Shown here piece by piece: positions 25,378 through 36,608 of a stretch of 64,000 nt of DNA. Numbering within the stretch: the first letter of the stretch is position 1; every line of letters begins with the position of its first letter. Under the pieces are notes generated by a model, which was not told where the DNA came from, made no database searches, and saw nothing but the letters and a program-made list of their open reading frames with translations. The translations under genes were made by a program, and so were the position numbers. Source of the DNA: Acidocella aromatica (GTDB lineage Bacteria; Pseudomonadota; Alphaproteobacteria; Acetobacterales; Acetobacteraceae); assembly GCF_014201825.1 (NCBI RefSeq), contig NZ_JACHFJ010000012.1, positions 1-64,000 on the forward strand. Reading direction: 5' to 3'.

Positions 25378-25401
25378 GGAACCCTCCGAACAGCGATTCG
25401 T

Positions 25402-26040
25402 TTGGCATTTGCCCTTTTTCCAAAGCCGGGTAAATATCACCACAATCCAGGGTTTTGGCGGAGACGGAAAATTATCCACAGGCGCGTGCTGCTGCTTGGC
25501 ACCTTGAGCACCCTCTCGGCCTGCGCCTCACTGCGCGCCCCGGGCTCCGACCTCCCGCCCCTGCCCCCGTTGCCACCCGGCCCCTACCGCCTCGGCCCCG
25601 GCGATGTGCTAAATCTGCGCATCTACAACCAGCCGCAGCTCTCCGGTTCCTATAATGTGGACGATAGCGGCAATATCAGCCTGCCTTTGCTCGGGCTGAT
25701 CCGCGCCCAGGGCCGCAGCACCGACGATCTCTCCGCCGCCATCGCCTCCGCGCTGCAAAGCGGCGGGCTGATCCTGCATCCGAGCGTGGCGGTGGAAATC
25801 ACCACCTACCGCCCCTTTTACATACTGGGCGAGGTGAACACCCCCGGCCAGTACCCATTCCGCCCGGGAATGACGGCTCTGACCGCGATTTCCATCGCCG
25901 GAGGCTTCACCTACCGGGCTTGCCAAGACTATGTGGGAGTGACGCGCAATACCGGCAGCGCTGCTGCCCAATATCGCGCCCCACTTTTTGCATTGGCACA
26001 GCCCGGCGATGTCATCACGGTATTTGAGCGGCGGTTCTAG
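25402..26040 (+). CDS. Wza/KpsD-type polysaccharide export lipoprotein with SLBB domain
   Basis: A protein of up to 212 residues. After a basic N-terminus there is a signal sequence with lipobox L-S-A-C (Cys at about 41), then a Pro-rich linker. A Poly_export domain (Y-R-L-G-P-G-D-V-L-N-L-R-I-Y-N-Q-P-Q-L-S-G, about 62-82) and an SLBB beta-grasp domain (Y-I-L-G-E-V-N-T-P-G-Q-Y-P, about 146-158) follow. Such proteins form the outer-membrane channel for capsule or exopolysaccharide. The true start is uncertain: ATG 25402 gives an unusually long leader, and a GTG at 25486 begins right at the hydrophobic signal helix. No Wzc or Wzx/Wzy partners lie next to it. It is short compared with Wza (about 380). 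Confidence 0.78.
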   Translation: MAFALFPKPGKYHHNPGFWRRRKIIHRRVLLLGTLSTLSACASLRAPGSDLPPLPPLPPGPYRLGPGDVLNLRIYNQPQLSGSYNVDDSGNISLPLLGLIRAQGRSTDDLSAAIASALQSGGLILHPSVAVEITTYRPFYILGEVNTPGQYPFRPGMTALTAISIAGGFTYRACQDYVGVTRNTGSAAAQYRAPLFALAQPGDVITVFERRF

Positions 26041-26046
26041 ATCGAT

Positions 26047-26086
26047 ATTGGCTTGGATCGAATCACCAGATTCGATCCAAGCCAAT
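26047..26086. repeat. Perfect 18-bp inverted repeat, hairpin after the Wza-like gene
   Basis: The left arm 26047-26064 and right arm 26069-26086 are exact reverse complements of 18 bases, separated only by ACCA. It starts 6 bases after the stop of the export lipoprotein gene. No T run follows on either strand, so it could be a terminator, an mRNA-protecting hairpin, or a protein-binding palindrome. Confidence 0.7.
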
Positions 26087-26109
26087 GAAATTAATCGCAA
26101 AGACAAAGC

Positions 26110-26143
26110 TAGACCATGATCGACGCAAGGCAATCATGGTCTA
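26110..26143 (+). promoter_or_regulatory. Hairpin covering the start codon of the MFS gene
   Basis: TAGACCATGAT (26110-26120) and ATCATGGTCTA (26133-26143) are perfect 11-bp inverted repeats around a 12-base loop. The left arm contains the ATG at 26116-26118, so in mRNA the start codon would be paired. No convincing ribosome-binding site stands in front of it. It may control translation, or be the target of a DNA-binding protein. Confidence 0.55.
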
Positions 26144-27297
26144 GGCAGATCACCCTAGCGGCCGCCGCCGCAGGTTTTCTCACCTTCACCAACATGTGGT
26201 GCACCCAGGCCCTGCTGCCGGTACTTGGCACGGCGCTGCACGCCACCCCGGCGCAAACAGGCCTCACCGTCACCGCCCCGCTCGCCGCCACCGCCGCCAT
26301 GGCCCCGCTCATCGGCGCCATTTCCGACCGCTTCGGACGCAAGCGCTTCATCGCCGGGGCGGCGCTGCTGCTGGTCATTCCCACGCTGCTGGCGGCGGCC
26401 TCGGTCAACCTGCCCATGCTCATCGCCTGCCGCTTCGCCCAGGGGCTGCTGCTGCCGTTCATCTTCATCGTCACCATCGCCTATATGGGTGACGAGCTGG
26501 CGGGCATGGCCGTCACCCGGCTCGCGGGCATCTACACGGCGGGCACCATCCTGGGCGGCTTCTCGGGCCGATTCATCGCTGGGCTGGCCACGGAGGCCTT
26601 CGGCTGGCGCGCGGCCTTTGTCTGTATCGGGCTGGTCACGCTGGTAATGGCCCTGGTGGTCTCCGCCCTGCTGCCCAAGGAGCGCAACTTCAACCCCGTG
26701 CGCGGCATTGGCGGGGCGCTGCGCTCCTTCCCCACGCATCTGAGCAACCCGCGTCTGCTCGCCACCTATGTGGTGGGGTTCGGCGTGCTGTTCAGCCTGG
26801 TCACGGTGTTCACCTTCATCAATTTCCGCCTCGCCGAAGCCCCCTATAATCTCGGTCCGGCGGCTTTGGGCGGCATCTTCGTGGTGTATCTCGGCGGTGT
26901 GGCCATTAGCCCCGTGGCCGGGCGGCTCGCCGCCCAATACGGCCACCGCCCGGTGATGGCGGGCGCTCTGCTGCCGGTCTTCGCCGGGCTGGCGCTCACT
27001 TTGGCGCAGCCGCTCTGGGCCATCGGGCTGGGGCTGCTGCTCATCTGCTGCGGGCTGTTCACCCAGCAATCCATCGCCACCGGCTATACCAGCCTCTCCG
27101 CCCGCACGGCCAAATCCACCGCCGTGGGGCTGTATGTCACCTGCTATTACGTCGGCGGCAGCATCGGAGGCACGCTGCCCGCCGGAGTGTGGCACAGCCA
27201 TGGTTGGCCGGGCTGCGTCGCGGTCACCGCCGCGATGCAGCTCCTGGCCTTCGCCGTCGCCATGCTGTTCTGGCGCCCGCTGGGGCCGCGCGCCTAG
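26116..27297 (+). CDS. MFS transporter, YnfM-like
   Basis: A 393-residue major facilitator superfamily protein with about twelve membrane helices. The loop 2-3 motif G-A-I-S-D-R-F-G-R-K-R-F (about 72-83) is canonical. The N-terminal F-L-T-F-T-N-M-W-C-T-Q-A-L-L-P and the C-terminal Y-T-S-L-S-A-R-T-A-K-S-T-A-V-G-L-Y-V-T-C-Y-Y-V-G-G-S-I-G-G resemble the YnfM (drug/arabinose-type exporter) branch. It uses the proton gradient; the substrate is unknown. The start codon sits inside a hairpin and has no obvious ribosome site, so start choice is less certain than the family. The stop overlaps the end of the convergent SDR gene by 4 bases. Confidence 0.86.
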   Translation: MIDARQSWSRQITLAAAAAGFLTFTNMWCTQALLPVLGTALHATPAQTGLTVTAPLAATAAMAPLIGAISDRFGRKRFIAGAALLLVIPTLLAAASVNLPMLIACRFAQGLLLPFIFIVTIAYMGDELAGMAVTRLAGIYTAGTILGGFSGRFIAGLATEAFGWRAAFVCIGLVTLVMALVVSALLPKERNFNPVRGIGGALRSFPTHLSNPRLLATYVVGFGVLFSLVTVFTFINFRLAEAPYNLGPAALGGIFVVYLGGVAISPVAGRLAAQYGHRPVMAGALLPVFAGLALTLAQPLWAIGLGLLLICCGLFTQQSIATGYTSLSARTAKSTAVGLYVTCYYVGGSIGGTLPAGVWHSHGWPGCVAVTAAMQLLAFAVAMLFWRPLGPRA

Positions 27298-28067
27298 CCC
27301 ATCGCCTCCAGCGCGCCCAGCGACTCGGGTAGGATCTGCCCGCCATCCACGGCGATGCTCTGGCCGGTGATGTAAGCCGCCTCCTCGGAGGCCAGGAACA
27401 ACGCCGTATTGGCGATATCCTCCGGCGTGCCCAGCCGCTTCATCGGGATCGAGGCTTCCATCGCCGCGAGATAGTCCGGCCCGTTCCCCTCCAGCCCCTC
27501 GGTAAAGATATTCCCCGGCAGCACCGCGTTCACAGTGATCTTCTTCGGCGCCAGCTCAATCGCGGCCGTGCGCATGAACCCCAACTGCCCGGCCTTGGAG
27601 GCCCCATAATGCGCCCAGCCCGGATAACCCGTGATCGGCCCCGTGATGGACGAGGTAAGGATGATCCGCCCGCTCCCCACCTTGGTCATGGCCGGCAGCA
27701 CCGCCGAGACCGAGAGAAACGTGCTGCGCAGATTGGTGTTGATGACATGGTCGAACTCCGCCGGAGTCATCTCGGAGAGCTTGGCCGCGGGAAAGATGCC
27801 CGCATTGGCGCAGAGGATGTCGATGCCCCCGAACTTGCTCACCGCCGCCTCGGCCATGGCCGTGCAGCCCTCGGGCGTGGCCACATCCGCCGCGAACCCC
27901 GCCGCATGCGGGCCGATCTCGGCCGCCACCTTGTCGGCATCCGCCTGGCTGCGCGAAACCGCCAGCACATTGATCCCCGCCCGCCCGAAACGCAGCGCGA
28001 TGCCGCGCCCAATCCCGCGCGTCGCACCGGTGACAATGACGGTTTTACCTTGCAACGATTTCAGCAT
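27294..28067 (-). CDS. SDR oxidoreductase next to a DeoR regulator
   Basis: A 257-residue classical short-chain dehydrogenase. The cofactor loop G-A-T-R-G-I-G-R-G is at about 11-19, and N-A-G-I-F and I-N-T-N-L are present. The active site shows S-S-I-T-G-P-I-T-G-Y-P-G-W-A-H-Y-G-A-S-K, and the C-terminus has A-V-D-G-G-Q. The arrangement is FabG/sugar-dehydrogenase-like. The start at 28067 follows a GGGAG site; upstream in-frame residues run into the operator region and are rejected. It is divergent from the DeoR-family gene at 28175 with a shared control region, so DeoR-type regulators of sugar metabolism suggest a sugar or polyol substrate. That role is inference. Confidence 0.87.
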   Translation of the reverse strand: MLKSLQGKTVIVTGATRGIGRGIALRFGRAGINVLAVSRSQADADKVAAEIGPHAAGFAADVATPEGCTAMAEAAVSKFGGIDILCANAGIFPAAKLSEMTPAEFDHVINTNLRSTFLSVSAVLPAMTKVGSGRIILTSSITGPITGYPGWAHYGASKAGQLGFMRTAAIELAPKKITVNAVLPGNIFTEGLEGNGPDYLAAMEASIPMKRLGTPEDIANTALFLASEEAAYITGQSIAVDGGQILPESLGALEAMG

Positions 28068-28098
28068 ACGAACTCCCGAGGCTGTGCGGCCCGCATAA

Positions 28099-28116
28099 AT
28101 GTTGTAACTCCAACAT
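28099..28116. promoter_or_regulatory. Operator candidate between SDR and DeoR genes
   Basis: ATGTTG-TAACTC-CAACAT is a perfect 6-bp inverted repeat in the 107-base divergent region, and another half site CCAACAT lies at 28132-28138. It is a natural binding site for the adjacent DeoR-family repressor, controlling both directions. Confidence 0.55.
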
Positions 28117-28174
28117 ATGTATGATGCAGGCCCAACATCCATAATCAAGCGGAATTTGCGGGAGGCGCCAGCGC

Positions 28175-28936
28175 ATGAAACCAGATAAATCGGCCCGGCA
28201 GGGAAAAATTATGGCGGCGCTGGAAACCTCCCCCAGCCTGCGCGTGGCGGAACTGGCGCAAACTCTGGGCGTTTCCACCGAGACCATCCGCCGCGACCTC
28301 GACCAGATGACCAGCGCCGGGCTGCTCAACCGCACCTATGGCGGCGCGGTCCGCCCCCTGCATTCCGAGCCGACGGTTGCCGAACGCCACACCATGTTCG
28401 TGACCGAACGCCAGCGAATCGCTCGCGCCACCCTGCCATTGCTGCGCGACGCGCGGGTGCTGATCCTCGGCTCCGGCTCCACCACGGTGCATGTGGCTCA
28501 TGAGATCGCGGCCAAGCTGAAGGATCTCATGGTCATCACCCACTCCTTCGGCGTGGCGGCGGCTCTCTCCGCCAACCCCACGATCAAGACGCTGCTGCTC
28601 CCCGGCGAGTACCACGCGGGCGAAGGCACGCTGCTCGGCGGCCACACCATCGCCTTCCTGCAGGATCTCTATGCCGACTGCACGATACTCGGTGCCAGCG
28701 GCCTCTCTGAGGAAGGCCCCACCGACGCGCTGCCCGAAAGTGCGGCGGTTTACAGCACCATGGCGGCACGGGCGGCGCGCAGCGTGGTGGTGGCCGACCA
28801 TTCCAAGTTCAACCGGCTGTTCACGGCTCGCTATGCCGATTGGCGGCGCATCGGCCATCTGGTCACGGATCAGGCCCCCGAGGGCGCCATGGCCACCCAG
28901 CTCCAGCTTAGCGGCACGCAAGTGGTGCTGGGCTAA
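28175..28936 (+). CDS. DeoR-family transcriptional repressor
   Basis: A 253-residue DeoR/GlpR-type regulator. The N-terminal winged helix has L-R-V-A-E-L-A-Q-T-L-G-V-S-T-E-T-I-R-R-D-L (about 22-42) and R-T-Y-G-G-A. The C-terminal DeoRC domain has the L-G-S-G-S-T-T-V-H-V-A effector loop (about 96-106), the T-I-L-G-A-S-G-L box (about 168-175), and V-V-V-A-D-H-S-K-F (about 202-210), which bind phosphorylated sugars. The ribosome site GGGAGG is about 10 bases upstream. It is divergent from the SDR at 27294 and probably represses it through the palindrome at 28099. Confidence 0.9.
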   Translation: MKPDKSARQGKIMAALETSPSLRVAELAQTLGVSTETIRRDLDQMTSAGLLNRTYGGAVRPLHSEPTVAERHTMFVTERQRIARATLPLLRDARVLILGSGSTTVHVAHEIAAKLKDLMVITHSFGVAAALSANPTIKTLLLPGEYHAGEGTLLGGHTIAFLQDLYADCTILGASGLSEEGPTDALPESAAVYSTMAARAARSVVVADHSKFNRLFTARYADWRRIGHLVTDQAPEGAMATQLQLSGTQVVLG

Positions 28937-28975
28937 CAAAAACGGCCGGAACGCATCGCGCTCCGGCCGTTTGCA
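28937..28975 (-). terminator. Bidirectional terminator between the DeoR gene and ppdK
   Basis: An 11-bp stem (AAACGGCCGGA / TCCGGCCGTTT) encloses an 11-base loop between convergent gene ends. The minus strand carries a T5 run after the stem, so it best serves ppdK; the plus side has only TTTG. Confidence 0.75.
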
Positions 28976-28994
28976 GTCTTACGGAAGGTTCCGC

Positions 28995-31667
<2,673 letters not shown>

Positions 31668-31676
31668 ACCCAACTC

Positions 31677-33680
31677 CTAACCTTCAACCCTGGAGAAATC
31701 AGCTATTTGATTGACCGTGCCGCGGAAGCGGGCGAGCAGTCGCAAACGATTAAGGCGCAATTCAGGCAATTCCGCGTTAACCGTAACTTTTTCAAAGAAC
31801 GCGTCCACCACGCCACGCAGCGAGGCCAAAGCCTGCATCGCGGCGGTGAAATCCTCGGCCGCGAGCAGCCCGGCGGCCTCGCTTTGCACCGCATCCAACC
31901 GGTCGCGGAAGGCGTTTTCTTCCGGCAAAGGCAGTTCACCCTCCACCTTCAGCCCCTCATGCGGCCCGTCCTTGGCATCCTCGATGCGGAGGATGTTCGC
32001 GGCGCGCTTATACGCGGCGTGCAGGCTCTTGCCATCCTCGGTGGCCAGCATCTCGCCCAGCGCGTCCACGCGCTTCATCAGCCGCACGAGGTCGTCATCC
32101 GCACCCGCCGCCAGCACGGCGTCCAGCACGTCGAACCGCTTGCCCTCGCCGCGCAGCTTCACGCGCAGGCGCTCGACGATGAAGCCAAACAGCTCCTCAT
32201 CCCCGCCGATCAGCGCCTTCAGCCCCAGCCGCAGCCCGTTTTCCAGCACGATGCGGATCACCCCCAGCGCGCAGCGGCGCAGCGCATAGGGGTCGCCCGA
32301 GCCTGTCGGCTTCTCGCCGATGCGGAAGAACTCGCGCAGCGTGTCCAGCTTATCGGCCAGCGCCACGGAGACGGCGACCACACCCGTCGGCACGTCATCG
32401 GACGGCCCCTTGGGCTGATAATGCGTCGAGATCGCCCCGCCCACGGCGGCGCCACGCGTGCGGGCGGCGTAGTAGCCCCCCATGATGCCCTGAAGTTCGG
32501 GGAACTCGCCCACCATGCCGGTGACGAGATCGGCCTTGGCCAGCAGCCCGGCCTCCGCCGCCTGCCCCACCTGCTCCGGCGTGCCGCCCAGCAGCCCGGC
32601 GATATCCCCGGCCAGAGCGGCGATGCGGTCCGCGCGGGCGCGCTGGGTGCCGATCTTGGCGTGAAAGGTGATCTTCTCCAGCTTCGGCAGCAGCTGATCC
32701 AGCGGGGTCTTGAGGTCCAGCTCCCAGAAATGCCGCGCATCGGAGAGACGGGCGCGCAGCACGCGCTCATTGCCCGCCACAATCGCCGCCCCGCCATCCT
32801 CGGCCTCCAGATTGGCGGCAAAGGCGAAATACGGCGCGGGCTTACCCGAGGCATCGCGCAGCGCGAAGTATTTCTGGTTGATCTTCATGGAGAGCTCGCG
32901 CACCTCGTGCGGCAGGCCCATGAAGGCATCGTCGATCTTGCCAATCAGCGGCACCGGCCATTCCACCAGCCCGGTCACCTCATCCAGCAGCGCCTCGTCC
33001 GGCGCCACGGTGAGGTTCAGGGCAGCAGCCTTCTCGGCCATACCGGCGGCGATCTTCGCCTTGCGCTCGCCCTGTGCCGCGATAACGCGGCGCTCGCGCA
33101 GCGTCTCTTCCCACACGGCGGCGGAGGAAACGGCAACCGCCCCCGGCCCAAGCACGCGGTGCCCCTCGGTTTCATTGCCCGCCGTCACGGGACCGAGGGT
33201 GAAGGGGATCACCTCGCCATCCAGCAGGCAGACGACGCGGCGCAGCGGGCGCACCCAGGTGAACTCACCGGCCGTGCCCCAGCGCATGGATTTCGGCCAG
33301 GGCAGCTTGGCCAGCGCCTCGGGCAGCACGGCGGCGATGAAATCCTTCGCGGGCTGGCTCGGATTCTGCTTGTTCAGCACCCAAAAATCGCCTTCCTGGG
33401 TCAGATCGGCCTTCTCCGCCCCATGCTTGCGCAGGAACCCGGCCAGCGCCTGCTCCGGCGCGCTCGCGCGCGGGCCGCGCTCGGAGATGGTGCTGGCAGG
33501 CACTTCCGCCGCCACATCGGCCTTCAGCGCAATACGCCTTGGGCCATAATAGGTCTGCTCGACCTTGACCCCCAGCTTTTGCAGCGCCTGGGTGCAGATC
33601 GCCTCCAGATGCCCGGACGCCCCGGCCTGCATGCGCGCCGGGATCTCCTCGGAAAACAGTTCGATGAAAAATTCGGCCAT
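31677..33680 (-). CDS. glyS: Glycyl-tRNA synthetase beta subunit
   Basis: A 667-residue subunit of the bacterial alpha2-beta2 glycyl-tRNA synthetase. The N-terminus M-A-E-F-F-I-E-L-F-S-E-E-I-P-A is the family signature, and the downstream blocks T-A-G-N-E-T-E-G-H-R, W-P-V-P-L-I-G and the C-terminal anticodon-binding, helical region are present. It recognises tRNA-Gly and is needed with the alpha subunit. The start at 33680 is the conserved one; a frame 20 residues longer extends into glyQ. It lies one base after glyQ, and ppdK follows. Confidence 0.96.
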   Translation of the reverse strand: MAEFFIELFSEEIPARMQAGASGHLEAICTQALQKLGVKVEQTYYGPRRIALKADVAAEVPASTISERGPRASAPEQALAGFLRKHGAEKADLTQEGDFWVLNKQNPSQPAKDFIAAVLPEALAKLPWPKSMRWGTAGEFTWVRPLRRVVCLLDGEVIPFTLGPVTAGNETEGHRVLGPGAVAVSSAAVWEETLRERRVIAAQGERKAKIAAGMAEKAAALNLTVAPDEALLDEVTGLVEWPVPLIGKIDDAFMGLPHEVRELSMKINQKYFALRDASGKPAPYFAFAANLEAEDGGAAIVAGNERVLRARLSDARHFWELDLKTPLDQLLPKLEKITFHAKIGTQRARADRIAALAGDIAGLLGGTPEQVGQAAEAGLLAKADLVTGMVGEFPELQGIMGGYYAARTRGAAVGGAISTHYQPKGPSDDVPTGVVAVSVALADKLDTLREFFRIGEKPTGSGDPYALRRCALGVIRIVLENGLRLGLKALIGGDEELFGFIVERLRVKLRGEGKRFDVLDAVLAAGADDDLVRLMKRVDALGEMLATEDGKSLHAAYKRAANILRIEDAKDGPHEGLKVEGELPLPEENAFRDRLDAVQSEAAGLLAAEDFTAAMQALASLRGVVDAFFEKVTVNAELPELRLNRLRLLARFRGTVNQIADFSRVEG

Positions 33681-33681
33681 C

Positions 33682-34554
33682 TTACTCACCCGCGATCCAG
33701 GCTTCGGCGCAGGCCTTGGCCAGATTACGCACCCGGCCAATGTAGGCGGCGCGCTCAGCCACCGAGATCACGCCCCGCGCATCCAGCAGATTGAACAGAT
33801 GGCTGGCCTTGATGCACTGGTCATAAGCCGGCTGGGCCACGCCCGCCGCCACCAGGGCCGCGCATTCCTTCTCCGCATCCTCGAAGTGCCGGGCCAGCAT
33901 CTCGGTATTGGCCAGCTCGAAGTTATGCTTCGAGTAGTCCCGCTCGGCGCGGAGGAACACGTCGCCATAGGTCACGCCTTGGCCGTTGAAGTCCAGGTCG
34001 TACACATTCTCCACGCCCTGCACATACATGGCGAGGCGCTCCAGCCCGTAGGTCAGCTCGGCGCTCGGCGCCACGCAGGCAATGCCGCCCACCTGCTGGA
34101 AATAGGTGAACTGCGTCACCTCCATGCCATCGCACCAGACTTCCCAGCCCAGGCCCCAGGCGCCCAGAGTCGGGCTTTCCCAGTCATCCTCGACAAAACG
34201 GATATCGTGCGTCCGGCGATCGAGGCCGATGGCGTCGTAGGATTGCAGCAGCAGTTCCTGGATATTCTCCGGGCTCGGCTTCAGCAGCGCCTGATACTGG
34301 TAATAATGCTGCAAGCGATTCGGGTTCTCGCCATAGCGCCCGTCGGACGGGCGGCGCGAAGGCTGCACATAGGCCGCCTTCCAGGGCTTCGGCCCCAGGG
34401 CGCGCAGGGTCGTGGCCGGGTGGAAGGTCCCCGCTCCCATCTCGACATCATAAGGCTGCAGGATGACGCAGCCTTGCTCCGCCCAAAACCTGTGCAATGT
34501 CAGGATGATATCCTGGAAACTTTTCGGGCGCCCCTGGGCGGTATGGACTGTCAT
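33682..34554 (-). CDS. glyQ: Glycyl-tRNA synthetase alpha subunit
   Basis: A 290-residue catalytic class II synthetase subunit. It shows [13 protein letters not shown] (about 12-24), the motif-2-like [15 protein letters not shown], and [20 protein letters not shown], which are diagnostic. It activates glycine with ATP. The start at 34554 follows AAGGG; an upstream in-frame extension is rejected. It is directly followed by glyS, the usual alpha-beta order. It is divergent from the small membrane protein at 34642. Confidence 0.96.
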   Translation of the reverse strand: MTVHTAQGRPKSFQDIILTLHRFWAEQGCVILQPYDVEMGAGTFHPATTLRALGPKPWKAAYVQPSRRPSDGRYGENPNRLQHYYQYQALLKPSPENIQELLLQSYDAIGLDRRTHDIRFVEDDWESPTLGAWGLGWEVWCDGMEVTQFTYFQQVGGIACVAPSAELTYGLERLAMYVQGVENVYDLDFNGQGVTYGDVFLRAERDYSKHNFELANTEMLARHFEDAEKECAALVAAGVAQPAYDQCIKASHLFNLLDARGVISVAERAAYIGRVRNLAKACAEAWIAGE

Positions 34555-34641
34555 GGACCCTTGATTAAAGTATAAAAAGCCTGTCGCGGCGCAGCAATAC
34601 GGCCCCGAACGGCGAAGAGCAACCACAGAGGACGCCAAGAC

Positions 34642-35028
34642 ATGAGCAAAACCACGAAATGGGGCGCTACGGACTGGCTATGCCTCGCCCTGAGCGGGCT
34701 GATCGGCGGTGGCGTGTTCGCGTTCCGCTGGTTCACGGTGGTGCCGGTCTCCACGGTCGGCCAATGCGCCGCCGCCAACGCCCCCGCCTTCTGCACCCCG
34801 CGCCACTGGATGCTCCTCGGCCAGTATTACGATGCCTGGGGCTGGTCCGGCCTCGCTTTGGGGCTGGCCGCGTTCTTCTTGGGTAGCCGCGTGCTGGCGG
34901 CGCTGGCGCTGGGGGCGGGCATCGCCTCGGTGGTGAATTACAACGCCACCCAGGGCATCATTGGCGCGGCGCTGGGGCTGATGGCCTGGGGCAGCGTCAT
35001 CTCAAACCGCCCCGGCTGGCGGGGTTAA
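34642..35028 (+). CDS. Small membrane protein of unknown function
   Basis: A 128-residue protein with about three to four membrane helices. An N-terminal helix (about 10-30) is followed by a periplasmic-type loop with two cysteines (G-Q-C-A-A and F-C-T-P, about 42 and 51) that could form a disulfide. Two or three C-terminal helices rich in Ala/Gly/Leu (about 65-120) complete it. I do not recognise a family. GAGG lies upstream of the ATG. It is divergent from glyQ and its stop overlaps the end of accA by 4 bases. Confidence 0.7.
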   Translation: MSKTTKWGATDWLCLALSGLIGGGVFAFRWFTVVPVSTVGQCAAANAPAFCTPRHWMLLGQYYDAWGWSGLALGLAAFFLGSRVLAALALGAGIASVVNYNATQGIIGAALGLMAWGSVISNRPGWRG

Positions 35029-35978
35029 AGCCCCACCTTCCCCATCGCCAGGAACTTCTCGCGCCGCTTCGCCTTAAGCGCCTCGGGGGAGAGGTCCTTC
35101 AGCGGAGCAAGCTGGCGCTCCACCTCGTCGCCCAATGCCGCCAGGGCGGCTTCCGGGTCGCGGTGCGCGCCACCCAGCGGCTCCTGCACGATCTCGTCGA
35201 TCAGCCCGAGCTTCTTGAGGTCCTGGGCGGTGATGCGCATGGCCTCGGCGGCCACCGGGGCCTGGGCCGAGTCGCGCCACAGGATGGACGCGCAGCCTTC
35301 CGGCGAGATCACCGAATAGATCGCGTGCTCGTACATCAGCACGGCATTGCCAGCGGCCAGAGCAATCGCGCCGCCCGAGCCGCCCTCGCCGATGATGGTC
35401 GCCACCAGCGGCACCGGGGCGGAGAGGCAGGCCTCGATACCGCGCGCAATGGCCTCGGCCTGGCCACGGGCCTCGGCCTCAATGCCGGGGAACGCGCCGG
35501 ACGTGTCCACAAAGGTAAGAATCGGCAGGTTGAAGCGCCCGGCCAGCTCCATCAGGCGCTTGGCCTTGCGGTAGCCCTCGGGCTTGGCCATGCCGAAATT
35601 ATGCTTGATGCGGGTCTCGGTATCGGTACCCTTCTCGGTGCCGATCACCATCACCGGCGTACCACGGAAACGGCCCATGCCGCCGATGATCGCGGCATCG
35701 TCGGCAAAGGCGCGGTCGCCCGCGAGCGGGATGAAATCCTCGATCAGCGCGGCGATGACGCCCGCCGCCTTGGGCCGCTCGGCATGGCGGGCCACCTGGG
35801 TCTTCTGCCAGGGGGTTAGCTTGGCGTAGATGCCCTTGAGTTGGGCGTCCGCCTTGGCGGAGAGGCGCGCCACCTCCTCGGCGATGTTGATCTCACCGGA
35901 GGCAGGCATCCGCCGCAGCTCGTCGATCTTGGCTTCGAGCTCGGCCACGGGTTTTTCAAATTCGAGGTACTGGCGCAT
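35025..35978 (-). CDS. accA: Acetyl-CoA carboxylase carboxyltransferase subunit alpha
   Basis: A 317-residue subunit that, with AccD, transfers CO2 from biotin to acetyl-CoA to start fatty acid synthesis. It begins M-R-Q-Y-L-E-F-E-K-P-V-A-E-L-E, typical of alphaproteobacterial AccA. The carboxyltransferase motifs G-R-F-R-G-T-P-V, G-M-A-K-P-E-G-Y-R-K-A, D-T-S-G-A-F-P-G, G-E-G-G-S-G-G-A-I-A and S-P-E-G-C-A-S-I-L-W-R-D are present. An in-frame ATG at 35984 adds two residues. accD is not in the window. It is divergent from mscL. Confidence 0.96.
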   Translation of the reverse strand: MRQYLEFEKPVAELEAKIDELRRMPASGEINIAEEVARLSAKADAQLKGIYAKLTPWQKTQVARHAERPKAAGVIAALIEDFIPLAGDRAFADDAAIIGGMGRFRGTPVMVIGTEKGTDTETRIKHNFGMAKPEGYRKAKRLMELAGRFNLPILTFVDTSGAFPGIEAEARGQAEAIARGIEACLSAPVPLVATIIGEGGSGGAIALAAGNAVLMYEHAIYSVISPEGCASILWRDSAQAPVAAEAMRITAQDLKKLGLIDEIVQEPLGGAHRDPEAALAALGDEVERQLAPLKDLSPEALKAKRREKFLAMGKVGL

Positions 35979-36061
35979 GGGCATTGGCCTTTAGCACATA
36001 TCCGCGCCGAGAAAAGGCCGCGCCCGGCACGCCGGATACACAGCTCCCCGGAACAAACCTG

Positions 36062-36090
36062 TTGGCGAAGCCGGAAGGGGATTCTAGGAT
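36062..36090 (+). promoter_or_regulatory. Candidate mscL promoter
   Basis: TTGGCG at 36062-36067 and TAGGAT at 36085-36090 are separated by 17 bases. The site stands 26 bases before the ATG of mscL, with GAGGAG as the ribosome site between them. Confidence 0.45.
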
Positions 36091-36116
36091 CGCCCTAAAC
36101 CCCTGAGGAGACACAA

Positions 36117-36572
36117 ATGTCCGACCTGCTGAAATCCCCGCTCACCCTGAAAAAGCCGGGCTGGCTCGACGATTTCAAGGCCTTCGTCATGCGCGGCAAT
36201 GTCGTCGATCTGGCGGTCGGTGTGGTCATCGGCGCGGCCTTCACCGGCATCGTCAACTCGCTGGTGAAGGACATCATCACCCCGGTCATCGGGCTGATTA
36301 CCGGCGGTGTGGATTTCTCCAACCACTTCCTCATCCTCAAGGGCACGGCGGCGGCCACGCTGGCGGACGCGCAGAAGGCCGGAGATGTGACCATCAATTA
36401 CGGCGTATTCCTCAACGCCGTGATCAACTTCCTGATCATCGCCGCGGCGATCTTCTGGATGGTGCGGCTGCTCGAAAAGCTCCACAAAGCCCCCGCCGCC
36501 GCTGCCCCCGCGCCCACGGCCAGCGAGACGCTGCTGGCCGAAATCCGCGATCTGCTGAAGGCCAAGGGCTGA
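36117..36572 (+). CDS. mscL: Large-conductance mechanosensitive channel
   Basis: A 151-residue inner-membrane channel that opens under membrane tension to release solutes on osmotic downshock. The first helix motif [16 protein letters not shown] (about 27-42) and the second helix (about 103-122, [14 protein letters not shown]) are typical. The conserved pore-lining Gly/Ala pattern and a C-terminal Ala/Pro linker plus amphipathic helix ([11 protein letters not shown]) are present. GAGGAG precedes the ATG. It is a stand-alone gene with its own terminator. Confidence 0.95.
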   Translation: MSDLLKSPLTLKKPGWLDDFKAFVMRGNVVDLAVGVVIGAAFTGIVNSLVKDIITPVIGLITGGVDFSNHFLILKGTAAATLADAQKAGDVTINYGVFLNAVINFLIIAAAIFWMVRLLEKLHKAPAAAAPAPTASETLLAEIRDLLKAKG

Positions 36573-36579
36573 AACGAAA

Positions 36580-36608
36580 ACCGGGGCCAAAAGGCCCCGG
36601 TCTTTTTA
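36580..36608. terminator. Bidirectional terminator between mscL and glpX
   Basis: ACCGGGGCC and GGCCCCGGT pair around AAAA, followed by CTTTTT on the plus strand and TTTTCG on the minus strand. It ends mscL and glpX, which converge here. Confidence 0.88.
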
